Below are positions 14,270 through 22,783 of a stretch of 22,943 nucleotides of DNA, piece after piece. How positions within the stretch are numbered: position 1 is the stretch's first letter; every line of letters begins with the position of its first letter. Origin of the DNA: Lachnoclostridium sp. UBA903 (GTDB lineage: Bacteria; Bacillota; Clostridia; Lachnospirales; Lachnospiraceae); the NCBI GenBank assembly GCA_002294045.1, contig DBEP01000083.1, positions 1-22,943 on the forward strand, in the 5' to 3' direction. A program made the position numbers and the translations under genes. Under the pieces are notes generated by a model. It did not search any database. It had not been told where the DNA came from and worked only from the letters and a program-made list of their open reading frames with translations.

Positions 14270-15401
14270 TTAATCACCATGCTGGTCGATATTTTTATTT
14301 ATACTTAACCATTTTAAGTATTCATTAATAAACGGGTCCAGATTTCCGTCCAAAACACTGGCCGCATTGCCAACTTCCACATTGGTTCTGTGATCCTTTA
14401 CCAGGGTGTAAGGCTGCATGACATAAGACCTGATCTGGCTGCCCCATCCGATTTCCTTCATTTCTCCGCGAATATCGGATTCCTTTTCCTGATTTTCCTG
14501 CTTCTTTAACAGATATAGTTTTGCTTTTAACATCTGCATGGCCTTATCTTTATTTTGAAATTGAGAACGTTCATTCTGGCATTGAACTACAATACCGGTG
14601 GGTATATGGGTAATACGGATAGCAGAAGATGTTTTATTAACATGCTGTCCGCCGGCACCGCTGGAACGGAAGGTATCAATCCTTAAATCACCTTCCTCTA
14701 TTTCTATACCGGTATCCTCTTCTATGTCAGGCATAACATCACAGGATACAAAGGACGTTTGTCTTTTTCCTGCGGCATTAAAAGGAGAAATACGAACCAG
14801 GCGGTGTACTCCTCTTTCCGATTTCAGATGCCCGTAGGCATTCAGGCCGTTAATCTGCAGAGTAACAGACTTTAGTCCTGCCTCTTCTCCATCCAGAAAG
14901 TCCAATATTTCCGTGGTATATCCTTTTTTATCCGCCCATTTCTGATACATTCTGCAAAGCATGCTGGCCCAGTCACAGCTTTCCGTGCCTCCGGCACCGG
15001 CATGTAAGGTTAATATGGCATTATTTTTGTCATATTCCTCGGATAAAAGGGTATTCAGACGCATTTCATCCAGGTCCCCGATAAATTGGTTTAAGGCTTC
15101 CTCAATTTCCGGTATAAGGGAAGAATCATTCTCTTCATAGCCCATTTCAATTAGTGTTGCAATGTCTTCATACTCTCTTTTTAATGAATTATATCTATCA
15201 ACAATATCTTTTAGATTCTTTAATTCCTTCACATAACCCTGCGACTTATCCGTGGAATCCCAAAAATCAGGTTCCTCCATGATATGTTCTATCATATCAA
15301 TACGCTCTAGCTTTTTAGCAAGGTCAAAGTGAATCCCCCACTTCAATCAATGGCTGTTCATAGGTAGTAAGGGTATATTTTAACTGATCTAATTCAACCA
15401 T
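14270..15401 (-). CDS. prfB: Peptide chain release factor 2, with +1 programmed frameshift
   Basis: RF2 recognises UGA and UAA and releases the peptide. The gene starts at ATG 15401 (AGAGGTG upstream), runs 25 codons to CTT (15329-15327), and meets UGA (15326-15324). Skipping the T at 15326 gives GAC and continues to 14270, for 376 aa in all. GGGGG just upstream of CTTTGAC is the usual internal Shine-Dalgarno-like stimulator. RF2 hallmarks are present: SPF anticodon tripeptide in LVRISPFNAAG and GGQ in SSGAGGQHVNKTSSA. A start at the in-frame ATG 15346 would miss the true N-terminus. It lies 66 nt after secA. Confidence 0.96.
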
Positions 15402-15467
15402 AAATTTCACCTCTTTCATATACTTATTTTATATTCTTTATCGGTTAAATGTAACCGCTTGCTTACA

Positions 15468-18044
15468 TTAATTTCTGCCGCAGCAGTATTTATATTTCTT
15501 ACCGCTCCCGCACGGACAGGGATCATTGGGCTGTATCTTTTTACCGGCCCGCCTTACCGGGCCCTGCTGTACCGAATCATCTTTATTAGTGCCGGTTACC
15601 TTGGCAACCTGCTCTCTTTCCACATTTTGTTCAATACGGACATGCATCAATGCTTTAACGGTATCTTCCCTTATGGCATCCGTCATTTCATCAAACATTT
15701 CGAATCCCATGAATTTATATTCTACCAGCGGGTCTCTCTGCCCATAAGCCTGCAGACCGATACCCTGACGCAGCTGATCCATGTCGTCAATATGATCCAT
15801 CCACTTCCTGTCTATTACCTTCAATAAAATAACACGTTCAATTTCCCGAAGCTGCTCTTTCTCCGGAAAATCTGCTTCTTTTGCTTCGTAAAGGCTTACC
15901 GCGTCTTCCTTCAGCTTCTGTATTAATTCATTCTTTTTCGTATATTTTAGATCAGAAGAATCCTGGGTAACCGATTCAAGAGGTATGATAGGCAGCAATA
16001 AATTATTTAACTCATTTAAATCCCATTCTTCCGGAAGCTGGTCATCACTGATACTGGTATTCACACATTTCTCCACCGTATCGGTAATCATCTTAAAGAT
16101 AGAATCCCGCATGCTTTCTCCGTCAAGAACCTTTCTTCTTTCCTCATAGATAATTTCTCTCTGGTCATTATTCACCCTGTCATATTCCAGCAGGTTCTTT
16201 CTGATACCAAAGTTATTGTTTTCTATTCTCTTCTGTGCTTTCTCGATGGCACTGCTTAACATTTTATGTTCTATCTGCTCACCTTCAGGCAAACCTAAAG
16301 AGTTAAACATATTCATTAACCGTTCGGAACCGAATAAGCGCATTAAATCATCTTCCAGGGAAATATAAAAACGGGATTCACCCGGATCCCCCTGGCGGCC
16401 GGAACGTCCTCTTAACTGATTGTCGATACGTCTGGATTCATGGCGCTCCGTACCTATAATCTTAAGGCCGCCTGCTTCCACGACGCCTTCCCCTAATTTA
16501 ATATCGGTACCACGTCCGGCCATATTGGTTGCAATGGTAACCGCACCGGCCTGTCCTGCATCTGCGATGATTTCCGCCTCCAGTTCATGGAACTTGGCAT
16601 TTAACACTTTATGAGGAATCCCTTTTTTCTTTAATAACTCACTGATTTCTTCAGAAGCTTCAATGGTAATGGTACCTACCAGCACCGGCTGGCCTTTCCT
16701 GTGGGATTCTATAATTTCATTAATTACTGCATTCAGTTTCTCCCGCTTCGTTTTATATACCGCATCCTGCCTGTCGATACGGACTACCTGGACATTCGTG
16801 GGGACTTCAATAACGTCCATTCCGTATATATCCCTGAATTCCTTTTCTTCCGTCAGTGCCGTACCCGTCATACCACACTTTTTAGTATATTTGTTAAAGA
16901 AATTCTGGAATGTAATAGTTGCTAATGTTTTACTTTCTCTTTTAACCTTTACCTTTTCTTTTGCTTCAATTGCCTGATGGAGACCGTCGGAATAACGTCT
17001 GCCAGGCATAATACGCCCGGTAAATTCATCAACAATCAGTACTTCATCGTCCTTAACCACATAATCCTTATCCCTGAACATTAAATTATGGGCGCGCAGG
17101 GCCAATATAATGTTATGCTGGATTTCCAGGTTTTCCGGGTCCGCAAGATTTTCGATTTTAAAAAAGTTCTCAACTTTAACCACACCTTCGGCAGTCAAAT
17201 TAACATTCTTATCCTTTTCATTAACGATAAAGTCGCCTTCTTCTTCGATATCTTCCTTCATGATGGCAGCCATTTTTGTCAATTCGGCACTTTCTTTACC
17301 GCGCACCAGCTGTCTGGCAAGAATATCGCAAGCCTCATACAATCTGGTGGATTTGCCGCTCTGGCCCGAAATAATAAGAGGTGTTCTGGCTTCATCAATC
17401 AGAACGGAGTCAACTTCATCAATAATTGCAAAATGAAGCCCTCTTTGTACAAGCTGCTCCTTATAAATAACCATGTTATCCCTTAAGTAATCAAAACCCA
17501 GCTCATTATTGGTTGCATAGGTTATGTCACAGGCATAGGCTTCCCTTCTCTGGTCATTGTCCATACTGTTTAGGATAACCCCCACCTTAATCCCTAAAAA
17601 TTCGTGTATCTGTCCCATCCATTCGGCATCACGCTTTGCCAGGTAGTCGTTAACAGTAACAATATGCACACCGTTGCCTTCCAGGGCATTTAAGTAAGCC
17701 GGCAGGGTGGATACCAGCGTTTTACCTTCACCGGTTTTCATTTCTGAAATTCTTCCCTGATGGAGAATAATGCCGCCCATTAACTGAACACGGAAATGTC
17801 TGAGTCCTAAAACTCTTTTTGACGCTTCCCTTACTACCGCATAAGCTTCTACCAAAAGGTCATCTAATGTTTCGCCGTCTTTCAGTCTATTTTTAAATTC
17901 TATTGTTTTATTTCTTAATTCTGCATCAGAAAGATTGACCATGGTAGGTTCAAGTGCTTCGATACTATCAGCAATTGGCGTAATTATTCTTAATTCTCTT
18001 TCACTATGTGTACCAAATATCTTTGTTATAAAGCCCATATTCAT
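15468..18044 (-). CDS. secA: Protein translocase ATPase SecA
   Basis: 858-aa ATPase motor that drives preproteins through SecYEG. It has Walker A MKTGEGKTL, the DEAD-like box IIDEVDSVLIDEARTPL, the preprotein cross-linking domain, TGTALTEEKEF, the helicase motif TNMAGRGTDIKL, and RLRGRSGRQGDPG-type nucleotide-binding domain 2. The C-terminal zinc SEC-C tail is CPCGSGKKYKYCCGR. Length is normal. AGGAG lies only 4 nt before ATG 18044 and 10 nt before ATG 18038; the second gives the more usual N-terminus MGFITKIFG, so the start may be 18038. It heads the secA-prfB-cheW unit. Confidence 0.97.
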   Translation of the reverse strand: MNMGFITKIFGTHSERELRIITPIADSIEALEPTMVNLSDAELRNKTIEFKNRLKDGETLDDLLVEAYAVVREASKRVLGLRHFRVQLMGGIILHQGRISEMKTGEGKTLVSTLPAYLNALEGNGVHIVTVNDYLAKRDAEWMGQIHEFLGIKVGVILNSMDNDQRREAYACDITYATNNELGFDYLRDNMVIYKEQLVQRGLHFAIIDEVDSVLIDEARTPLIISGQSGKSTRLYEACDILARQLVRGKESAELTKMAAIMKEDIEEEGDFIVNEKDKNVNLTAEGVVKVENFFKIENLADPENLEIQHNIILALRAHNLMFRDKDYVVKDDEVLIVDEFTGRIMPGRRYSDGLHQAIEAKEKVKVKRESKTLATITFQNFFNKYTKKCGMTGTALTEEKEFRDIYGMDVIEVPTNVQVVRIDRQDAVYKTKREKLNAVINEIIESHRKGQPVLVGTITIEASEEISELLKKKGIPHKVLNAKFHELEAEIIADAGQAGAVTIATNMAGRGTDIKLGEGVVEAGGLKIIGTERHESRRIDNQLRGRSGRQGDPGESRFYISLEDDLMRLFGSERLMNMFNSLGLPEGEQIEHKMLSSAIEKAQKRIENNNFGIRKNLLEYDRVNNDQREIIYEERRKVLDGESMRDSIFKMITDTVEKCVNTSISDDQLPEEWDLNELNNLLLPIIPLESVTQDSSDLKYTKKNELIQKLKEDAVSLYEAKEADFPEKEQLREIERVILLKVIDRKWMDHIDDMDQLRQGIGLQAYGQRDPLVEYKFMGFEMFDEMTDAIREDTVKALMHVRIEQNVEREQVAKVTGTNKDDSVQQGPVRRAGKKIQPNDPCPCGSGKKYKYCCGRN

Positions 18045-18123
18045 TTCACTCCTGTATTATTCTGTTTCATTCCGTAAATGATTATAACTCCCACTCTAAC
18101 TATGTTTTTACAGTTCAACCTAT

Positions 18124-18152
18124 ATTGTATCATTTACTCAGATACTATTCAA
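18124..18152 (-). promoter_or_regulatory. Promoter of secA
   Basis: TTGAAT (18152-18147), 17-bp spacer, TACAAT (18129-18124) with an upstream TG making an extended -10 (TGATACAAT), on the minus strand about 80 nt before the ATG. Confidence 0.65.
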
Positions 18153-18172
18153 CACTTTTCGTAAAGTATATC

Positions 18173-18316
18173 CTGTAAATACGTGCGGACTGCCGAATAC
18201 AGGCACGAATCACCAAAGGCCGCAATTATACCGCACTGGATTCAGCCTTCTTAAATTGCGTTATAGGCATCTTCACAAATAGCGCTTGTTCCCAATGGGA
18301 TACAATTTCCTATAAC
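18173..18316. repeat. Palindrome-rich segment between hpf and secA
   Basis: The 364-bp gap 18045-18408 contains no gene I can support. It holds the secA promoter, the hpf terminator and this segment: GTTATAGG/CCTATAAC (18260-18267/18309-18316) enclosing TCCC-AAT-GGGA (18290-18300). The TTCCCAAT-GGGA core resembles the one at 11718-11730, suggesting a shared intergenic repeat family. Confidence 0.55.
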
Positions 18317-18319
18317 ACG

Positions 18320-18342
18320 AAAAGGGGGCTGTGACAGCCCCC
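18320..18342 (-). terminator. Terminator of hpf
   Basis: GGGGGCTG-TCA-CAGCCCCC on the minus strand (18342-18324), an 8-bp GC-rich perfect stem with a 3-nt loop followed by TTTTCG, about 65 nt after the hpf stop. Confidence 0.85.
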
Positions 18343-18408
18343 AATAAAACAACAAAATTCATGCCCTGCGTCTACCTCATTGTGATAAAAAGATATTGCT
18401 ATTTGAGT

Positions 18409-18936
18409 TTAATATTCCGGTTCAATTAAACCATAGGTATTGCCCTTACGCTTATATACTACATTCACTTCGTTCGTTTCCGCATTGCGATATACAAAGA
18501 AATTATGTCCTAATAATTCCATCTGGACACAGGCTTCTTCCGGATCCATAGGCTTTATGGCAAATTTCTTGGTTCTGATAATTTTGATGGTATCATCTTC
18601 TTCAAAATCATCGTCCATAAAAGATTGGTTTAAATTAGCTGCCGCCTGTTTTTGTTCAATAATTTTGTTCTTGTATTTTCTTAACTGGCGTTCAATAATT
18701 TCTTCTACCAAATCAATGGATACATACATATCATTGCTTGTTTGCTCTGCACGTACCATGCTTCCTTTCATAGGAATTGTTACTTCTATTTTCTGCCTCT
18801 CTTTTTCCACACTCATTGTAACATGTATTTCAGTATCAGGAGTAAAATATCTCTCAAGCTTTCCGATTTTTTCGTAAACAGCTGTCTTCAGACCCTCTGT
18901 CACATCAAGATTTTTACCGCTAATAATATAACGCAT
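18409..18936 (-). CDS. hpf: Ribosome hibernation-promoting factor, long form
   Basis: 175-aa long HPF that dimerises 70S ribosomes into 100S particles in slow growth. The N-terminal RaiA/HPF domain (1-100, MRYIISGKNLDVTEGLK... FTPDTEIHVTMSVEK) binds the 30S decoding region. A linker (about 100-120) and the C-terminal dimerisation domain (125-175, IIRTKKFAIKPMDPEEACVQMELLGHNFFVYRN-type, ending VVYKRKGNTYGLIEPE) follow. I choose ATG 18936, 9 nt after AGGAG. The TTG 18945 and ATG 18942 are too close to that site and add non-conserved residues. Confidence 0.95.
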   Translation of the reverse strand: MRYIISGKNLDVTEGLKTAVYEKIGKLERYFTPDTEIHVTMSVEKERQKIEVTIPMKGSMVRAEQTSNDMYVSIDLVEEIIERQLRKYKNKIIEQKQAAANLNQSFMDDDFEEDDTIKIIRTKKFAIKPMDPEEACVQMELLGHNFFVYRNAETNEVNVVYKRKGNTYGLIEPEY

Positions 18937-19048
18937 AACCATCAACTCCTTTTAACTTTTTTGTAAAACCCTGTAGATGTATTATTCGGGAACCCAAAAC
19001 AGGTTCCTGGTATTGCTGCTTTGCTTGGATTCTTGTTGTTTTGCCGAT

Positions 19049-19069
19049 ATTACAAGCCAGCCTGCAATT
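19049..19069. repeat. 21-bp motif shared with the trxB upstream region
   Basis: This segment of the hpf leader matches 22835-22855 at 18 of 21 positions (ATTACAAGC..AGC..GCAATT). In both cases a TATAAT on the minus strand lies just upstream in transcript terms. It may be a common leader element or part of a dispersed repeat. Confidence 0.55.
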
Positions 19070-19086
19070 CCTTTTTTACTGTTTTT

Positions 19087-19115
19087 ATTATACCACAAAA
19101 CGCCTAAGGTGACAA
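19087..19115 (-). promoter_or_regulatory. Promoter of hpf
   Basis: TTGTCA (19115-19110), 17-bp spacer, TATAAT (19092-19087) on the minus strand, giving a leader of about 140 nt with a GGAACC/GGTTCC hairpin. Confidence 0.8.
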
Positions 19116-19221
19116 GCCATTTCCAGGATTAAGCATAGGAGAAACACGGGTCTGAAAATAATTCCTGCTGCGAGACAGCTTTCGTATATAACTGAAAGAC
19201 TTCTGAATCGAAAAGGTCCCT

Positions 19222-19326
19222 ATGACACTTAAACTCCAGGAATTGCGCCGGGAGTTAAAGGAAGATTTGTCTGAGGGAAACGAGCCGCCAGCACAAGACT
19301 CCGTTCAAAATATTACTTTGCATTGA
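19222..19326 (+). CDS. Possible 34-aa small protein or gene remnant, unrecognised
   Basis: ATG 19222 to TGA 19326 encodes a hydrophilic peptide starting MTLKLQELRRELKEDLSEGN and ending NITLH, with an AAAGG 5 nt upstream. It looks helical at the start, and its base composition is clearly more GC-rich than the AT-rich DNA on its right. An in-frame TGA lies five codons upstream. I recognise no family. It may be a small protein, a decayed fragment of a larger gene, or chance. Confidence 0.25.
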   Translation: MTLKLQELRRELKEDLSEGNEPPAQDSVQNITLH

Positions 19327-19643
19327 CCAGAGCGTGTTAAAAATATATCAAATATCAGGAGGAAATTTATTTATTCAGATAAAGTTTTCATCTTTTGACA
19401 CTGTTTATTATTTTGTTATTCTTAAAACAACAAATTTATCTATTATTTTTTATAATTATAGTGTAAATCATAATTTTTCGCCCTATTATTATTAATTGTA
19501 CAACATATTTCTTATTTATTTGACAATAATAATAAATCTCTTTTTCGTATCAGTTAGTTCTGATATTTTTAATTTTATCATTACTTACAAAACAAATATT
19601 CGCGCTTGACAGCCTGTCCCGTTCGACAACAGTGGTTATAAAT
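19327..19643. other. AT-rich non-coding DNA left of the DnaA boxes
   Basis: About 300 bp, very AT-rich, with stop codons in all frames. A GGAGGAAATTT ribosome-site-like string at 19360-19370 has no start codon after it. Several isolated TTGACA hexamers lack a matching -10. It could serve as an unwinding region next to the DnaA boxes, but nothing else is supported. Confidence 0.5.
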
Positions 19644-19725
19644 TGTGGATAATGTGGATAACTTAGTGTATAACTTTTTTTTCGTATAGAATAAGGCTTT
19701 TAAAATGTGGATAACTTTTGGATAA
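19644..19725 (+). promoter_or_regulatory. DnaA-box cluster
   Basis: Three perfect consensus DnaA boxes TGTGGATAA (complement of TTATCCACA) at 19644-19652, 19653-19661 and 19706-19714. A one-mismatch copy TTTGGATAA lies at 19717-19725, and a degenerate GTGTATAA around 19666. All are in the same orientation. Such clusters mark oriC, plasmid origins, dnaA promoters or DnaA-titration sites. No dnaA, dnaN or rpmH is present, and genes on both sides run the same way. Confidence 0.8.
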
Positions 19726-19803
19726 ATACACATGAAATTCCTTGCCTGCCCTTATCTGTATGAGTATATACCATTCTTTTGTGCAGTTTGTATACACTAT
19801 TAT

Positions 19804-20068
19804 TTGTCAAGAGTCTATTTAATAAATTATACTCAGGAGCAGAAAATCAACTATTTAAAAAAATTAATACAATTTTCTAAACATTTTGCTACATTTTATA
19901 TAGTAGATAAGATACAGTGCAATTCAATGGGAAACAAAGAAAATGTTTGGCGAATAAACCTACGGCGCTGATTGACAACGCAGCATCAACGAAAATGGCA
20001 GGTACTGAATTCATCAAAATTTATGCAATGCAGTACTAGAGTGTGTTTGAAAAATGCTCTAGTATTTT
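19804..20068 (+). other. Possible plus-strand transcript (promoter to terminator)
   Basis: TTGTCA (19804-19809), 18-bp spacer, TATACT (19828-19833). About 200 nt later comes TACTAGAG-(15 nt)-CTCTAGTA (20034-20064) followed by TTTTGC, a hairpin oriented as a plus-strand terminator. Only 14-codon ORFs lie between. It could be a small RNA, or a coincidence in AT-rich DNA. Confidence 0.25.
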
Positions 20069-20119
20069 GCATCAATACCCGCCTTCTTCTCTGACTAATT
20101 AAGGAAGATTCCGATAGAC

Positions 20120-20161
20120 TTTTATTAGATAGAAAATTTATGAAATTTATATCTAATAAAA
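20120..20161. repeat. 12-bp perfect inverted repeat downstream of the NlpC/P60 gene
   Basis: TTTTATTAGATA (20120-20131) and TATCTAATAAAA (20150-20161). The loop contains AAATTT-ATG-AAATTT, itself palindromic. It directly follows the NlpC/P60 terminator and may be a second, AT-only stop signal working in either direction. Confidence 0.7.
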
Positions 20162-20205
20162 AAGGATACTGCTTATGCTTTTTGATTTGCATAAGCAATA
20201 TCCTT
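20152..20205 (-). terminator. Terminator of the NlpC/P60 gene
   Basis: On the minus strand a 17-bp stem (20205-20189 with 20178-20162, one mismatch) is followed by TTTTTTATT. It begins 8 nt after the stop codon. Confidence 0.9.
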
Positions 20206-20212
20206 CATTTAA

Positions 20213-21523
20213 CTAATTTAAAACTCTTCTTGCTTTATACGGAGTACGGTAATCGTAATTGGATATCTTGATTCCGTCCCTCTTATTACTGGCATGTACC
20301 ACTTTTCCGCTTCCGATATATAAAGCTACATGGCTGACACTGCCGCCGCTGTTACGATAGAAAATCAAATCGCCTGCCTGGAGATTACTAAAGCTTACTT
20401 CTTTTCCCGCAGACTGGGACTGGCTGCTTGAAGACCTTGCAATGCTGTATCCAAAATGTGAATATATGGATTGTACAAAACCGGAACAATCCGCTCCGCC
20501 TGTTAAGCTTGTACCACCATAGGCATATGGATTACCAACAAAGTTAAGTGCATAATTTGCAATTTCGCTTCCGGATGAAGAACTTCCGGAACTGCTGCTG
20601 TTTGAACTGCTGCTTGAAGAAGAAGAGGATTCTTTCCTGGATTGTTCTGTCTGTTTTGCCGTATTCTCCGCCGCTTTTTTGGCCTGCGCTTCTTTCTGCC
20701 TTTGCTCTTCCTGCTGCTGTGCCAGCTTCTCCAAACGTTCCGCTTCGGCTTTCCTGGCCGCTTCCTGAGCCTCTAATTTTGCTTTTTCTTCTTCAATTGA
20801 AATAGCATAATTAAACTCAACATCTATTTTAACCAGATCTTTGGATACAAATCCCGTAATCTTTTCATTTGAATCGTCTTCATCAATTAAGATTTTGACC
20901 CATTCATCGTATTCTTTTACTATGTAATATTTTTCGTCCTGAGGTATTAATGCCACTATATCCGTGTCTGTTCCCTGGCCTTCTCTGACACGAAGGGTCT
21001 GCGTATTGACAATTACGTACTTGGTTGCAACGTCATCAATCAGTTTTTCCGCCTCTTCTCCGATAGCCAGGAATTCTGACTTAATATAACCGTCAACTTT
21101 ACCGGAATGAATTTTAACCCATTCGCCTTCCGTTTCAAGAATATCGGCCGCACATCCCGGGTATAATTTACCTACAACTTCACTTTCCTGATCCGGCTTA
21201 CTTCTTATATTAACATAACTGTTTTCATTGGCAATTGAAATACCCAGATTCGCATAAGGCGACTCAACCTTAGTTATTTCCGTATTTAATTCCGTAGTAC
21301 TTAAATTATCTGCCTGATTTTTTGATAGGGTTTCTAACAACTTCTCCGCATCTCCGGTCTTTTTATCTGCCGTAGCCGTATAATAACTATCTAATATAGG
21401 AGTAATACCTGCAATACCTTTATCCGATGTACTCGTTGCTGCTTCTGCTGTAATACCATAACTTAAAGAAAGCAACAACGCTGCGGCACATAAGGATGCT
21501 TTGACAGCAATTCCTTTTATCAT
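20213..21523 (-). CDS. Secreted peptidoglycan hydrolase: two SH3 domains plus NlpC/P60
   Basis: 436-aa exported wall hydrolase. It has a signal peptide (1-28, ending TAEAA), bacterial SH3-like repeats at about 100-155 (YVNIRSKPDQESEVVGKL) and 168-235 (TLRVREGQGTDTDIVALI), an Ala/Glu/Lys/Gln coiled coil (about 240-300), a Ser-rich linker (about 300-320) and a C-terminal NlpC/P60 Cys-peptidase (about 322-436). The catalytic Cys is in GADCSGFVQ, the His in SHVALYIG, and a third polar residue is likely His in VVHASN. The family cuts D-iGlu-mDAP stem-peptide bonds. GGAGG is 11 nt before the ATG. It is a single-gene unit with its own promoter and terminator. Confidence 0.93.
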   Translation of the reverse strand: MIKGIAVKASLCAAALLLSLSYGITAEAATSTSDKGIAGITPILDSYYTATADKKTGDAEKLLETLSKNQADNLSTTELNTEITKVESPYANLGISIANENSYVNIRSKPDQESEVVGKLYPGCAADILETEGEWVKIHSGKVDGYIKSEFLAIGEEAEKLIDDVATKYVIVNTQTLRVREGQGTDTDIVALIPQDEKYYIVKEYDEWVKILIDEDDSNEKITGFVSKDLVKIDVEFNYAISIEEEKAKLEAQEAARKAEAERLEKLAQQQEEQRQKEAQAKKAAENTAKQTEQSRKESSSSSSSSSNSSSSGSSSSGSEIANYALNFVGNPYAYGGTSLTGGADCSGFVQSIYSHFGYSIARSSSSQSQSAGKEVSFSNLQAGDLIFYRNSGGSVSHVALYIGSGKVVHASNKRDGIKISNYDYRTPYKARRVLN

Positions 21524-21637
21524 GTGATAAGTGACCTCCTTGTTAATTCATATGAATGTAACAAACCATTCATAATAAGCCATCATTTGTTTCGTTTTCT
21601 TAATAAATGTTACAAATTTATTAAATACACTGAGGCC

Positions 21638-21666
21638 ATTATATCAAATCATTCTACTCCTGTCAA
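21638..21666 (-). promoter_or_regulatory. Consensus promoter of the NlpC/P60 gene
   Basis: TTGACA (21666-21661), 17-bp spacer, TATAAT (21643-21638) on the minus strand, giving a leader of about 110 nt. Two near-copies of TTTGT(A/T)ACATT(T/C)AT lie in the leader and resemble single WalR half-sites, but not the paired site. Confidence 0.88.
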
Positions 21667-21752
21667 CCGGAATATGGTAAATAACGCTGTTTTTTTATCC
21701 ATTTTCACGAAATCACATGTTTTAATTTAATTTTTTCGTACAATTTACTTCA

Positions 21753-22676
21753 TTATAGTGTACTTAAGTACTTTTCTACTGCTGTAATGGAATTAGCCCC
21801 GTCGGAAGCGGCGGTAATAATCTGCCTCAGCTCTTTTGTACGGACATCGCCTGCTGCAAATACTCCCGGTATGTTGGTTTCACAATTTTCACCGGCTACG
21901 ATATATCCGTTGGAATCAGTCCGGATAATATTTTTATATACATCGGAATTCGGTATATTGCCGATGGCAATAAATATTCCATCTACCAAAAGTTCCGTAT
22001 TCTCTCCTGTTTTAACGTTTTTTACCGATATTTTTTCTACCTGTTCTCCGCCTTCTATTTCTTCCACAACACTGTCCCATATAATTTCCACATTTTCCAG
22101 GGATAATAATTTATTTATATAGCTTTTTACCGCCCTGAACTTATTCCTCCGATGGATTACATAAACCTTTTTGCATAATCTGGCTAAGAAAATGGCATCT
22201 TCCACAGCTACGTCTCCTCCGCCTACAACAGCGGTTATTTTATTCCTGAAAAATGCTCCGTCACAGGTTGCACAATAGGAAACTCCCATACCGGCCAGTC
22301 TTTCCTCTCCGTCAATCTTTAACTTGCGGGGATTGGCACCGGTTGCAATTATGGCTGTTCTGCCCCGGTATATGGTACCGTCATCCAAGGTTATAATCTT
22401 AATTCCATCTTCAACCTCAAAGTTTACCACCTCTCCGGTTATAAAATTCATGTCCATACGGTCACAATGCTCCCTGAATTTTGTTCCTAATTCAAAGCCG
22501 CTTATTCCTGGTATACCCGGATAATTATCTACCTCATAGGTGTTAATAATCTGCCCGCCGCTGAGAGGCGCCTTTTCAATGATAATGGTATCCAGCTCCG
22601 CTCTCCCTGCATACAGCGCAGCCCCCAGTCCCGCAGGGCCGGAACCTATAATTACTACGTCATAAATTTTATCCAT
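21753..22676 (-). CDS. trxB: Thioredoxin reductase
   Basis: 307-aa FAD/NADPH flavoprotein that reduces thioredoxin. It has the FAD motif IIGSGPAGLGAALYA (9-23), redox pair C135-A-T-C138 in SYCATCDGAFF, the NADPH motif VVGGGDVAVEDA, HRRNKFRA (the HRRxxxR NADPH signature), and the C-terminal FAD motif GVFAAGDVR. Length is normal. Start 22676 has GGAGG 11 nt upstream; in-frame ATGs at 22694 and 22715 fall on or before that site. No thioredoxin gene is visible beside it, and no clear terminator follows it. Confidence 0.95.
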   Translation of the reverse strand: MDKIYDVVIIGSGPAGLGAALYAGRAELDTIIIEKAPLSGGQIINTYEVDNYPGIPGISGFELGTKFREHCDRMDMNFITGEVVNFEVEDGIKIITLDDGTIYRGRTAIIATGANPRKLKIDGEERLAGMGVSYCATCDGAFFRNKITAVVGGGDVAVEDAIFLARLCKKVYVIHRRNKFRAVKSYINKLLSLENVEIIWDSVVEEIEGGEQVEKISVKNVKTGENTELLVDGIFIAIGNIPNSDVYKNIIRTDSNGYIVAGENCETNIPGVFAAGDVRTKELRQIITAASDGANSITAVEKYLSTL

Positions 22677-22783
22677 TATTGAATATTCCTCCATTCTTCT
22701 ATTCATTAATTGCAATCCGGCAACAAGTTTATTACAAAATATTTAAACCGGAAGCATACAAAATCTACGTATTGATGCCATAT

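Noticed and set aside
17088..17486. Long plus-strand ORF opposite secA (and similar ones opposite hom, lysC, prfB, hpf and trxB)
   Set aside because: Antisense shadows of firmly identified genes, lacking ribosome sites and protein-family features.
19732..19971. 79-aa plus-strand ORF next to the DnaA boxes
   Set aside because: No Shine-Dalgarno before the ATG, no recognisable family, and a composition expected from AT-rich sequence.
19986..20198. 70-aa minus-strand ORF downstream of the NlpC/P60 gene
   Set aside because: It lies across the terminator and the 12-bp inverted repeat and has no ribosome site.
21530..21625. WalR-type site in the NlpC/P60 leader
   Set aside because: Only single half-sites TGTAAC and TGTTAC are seen, about 45 bp apart, not the required direct repeat at 5-nt spacing.
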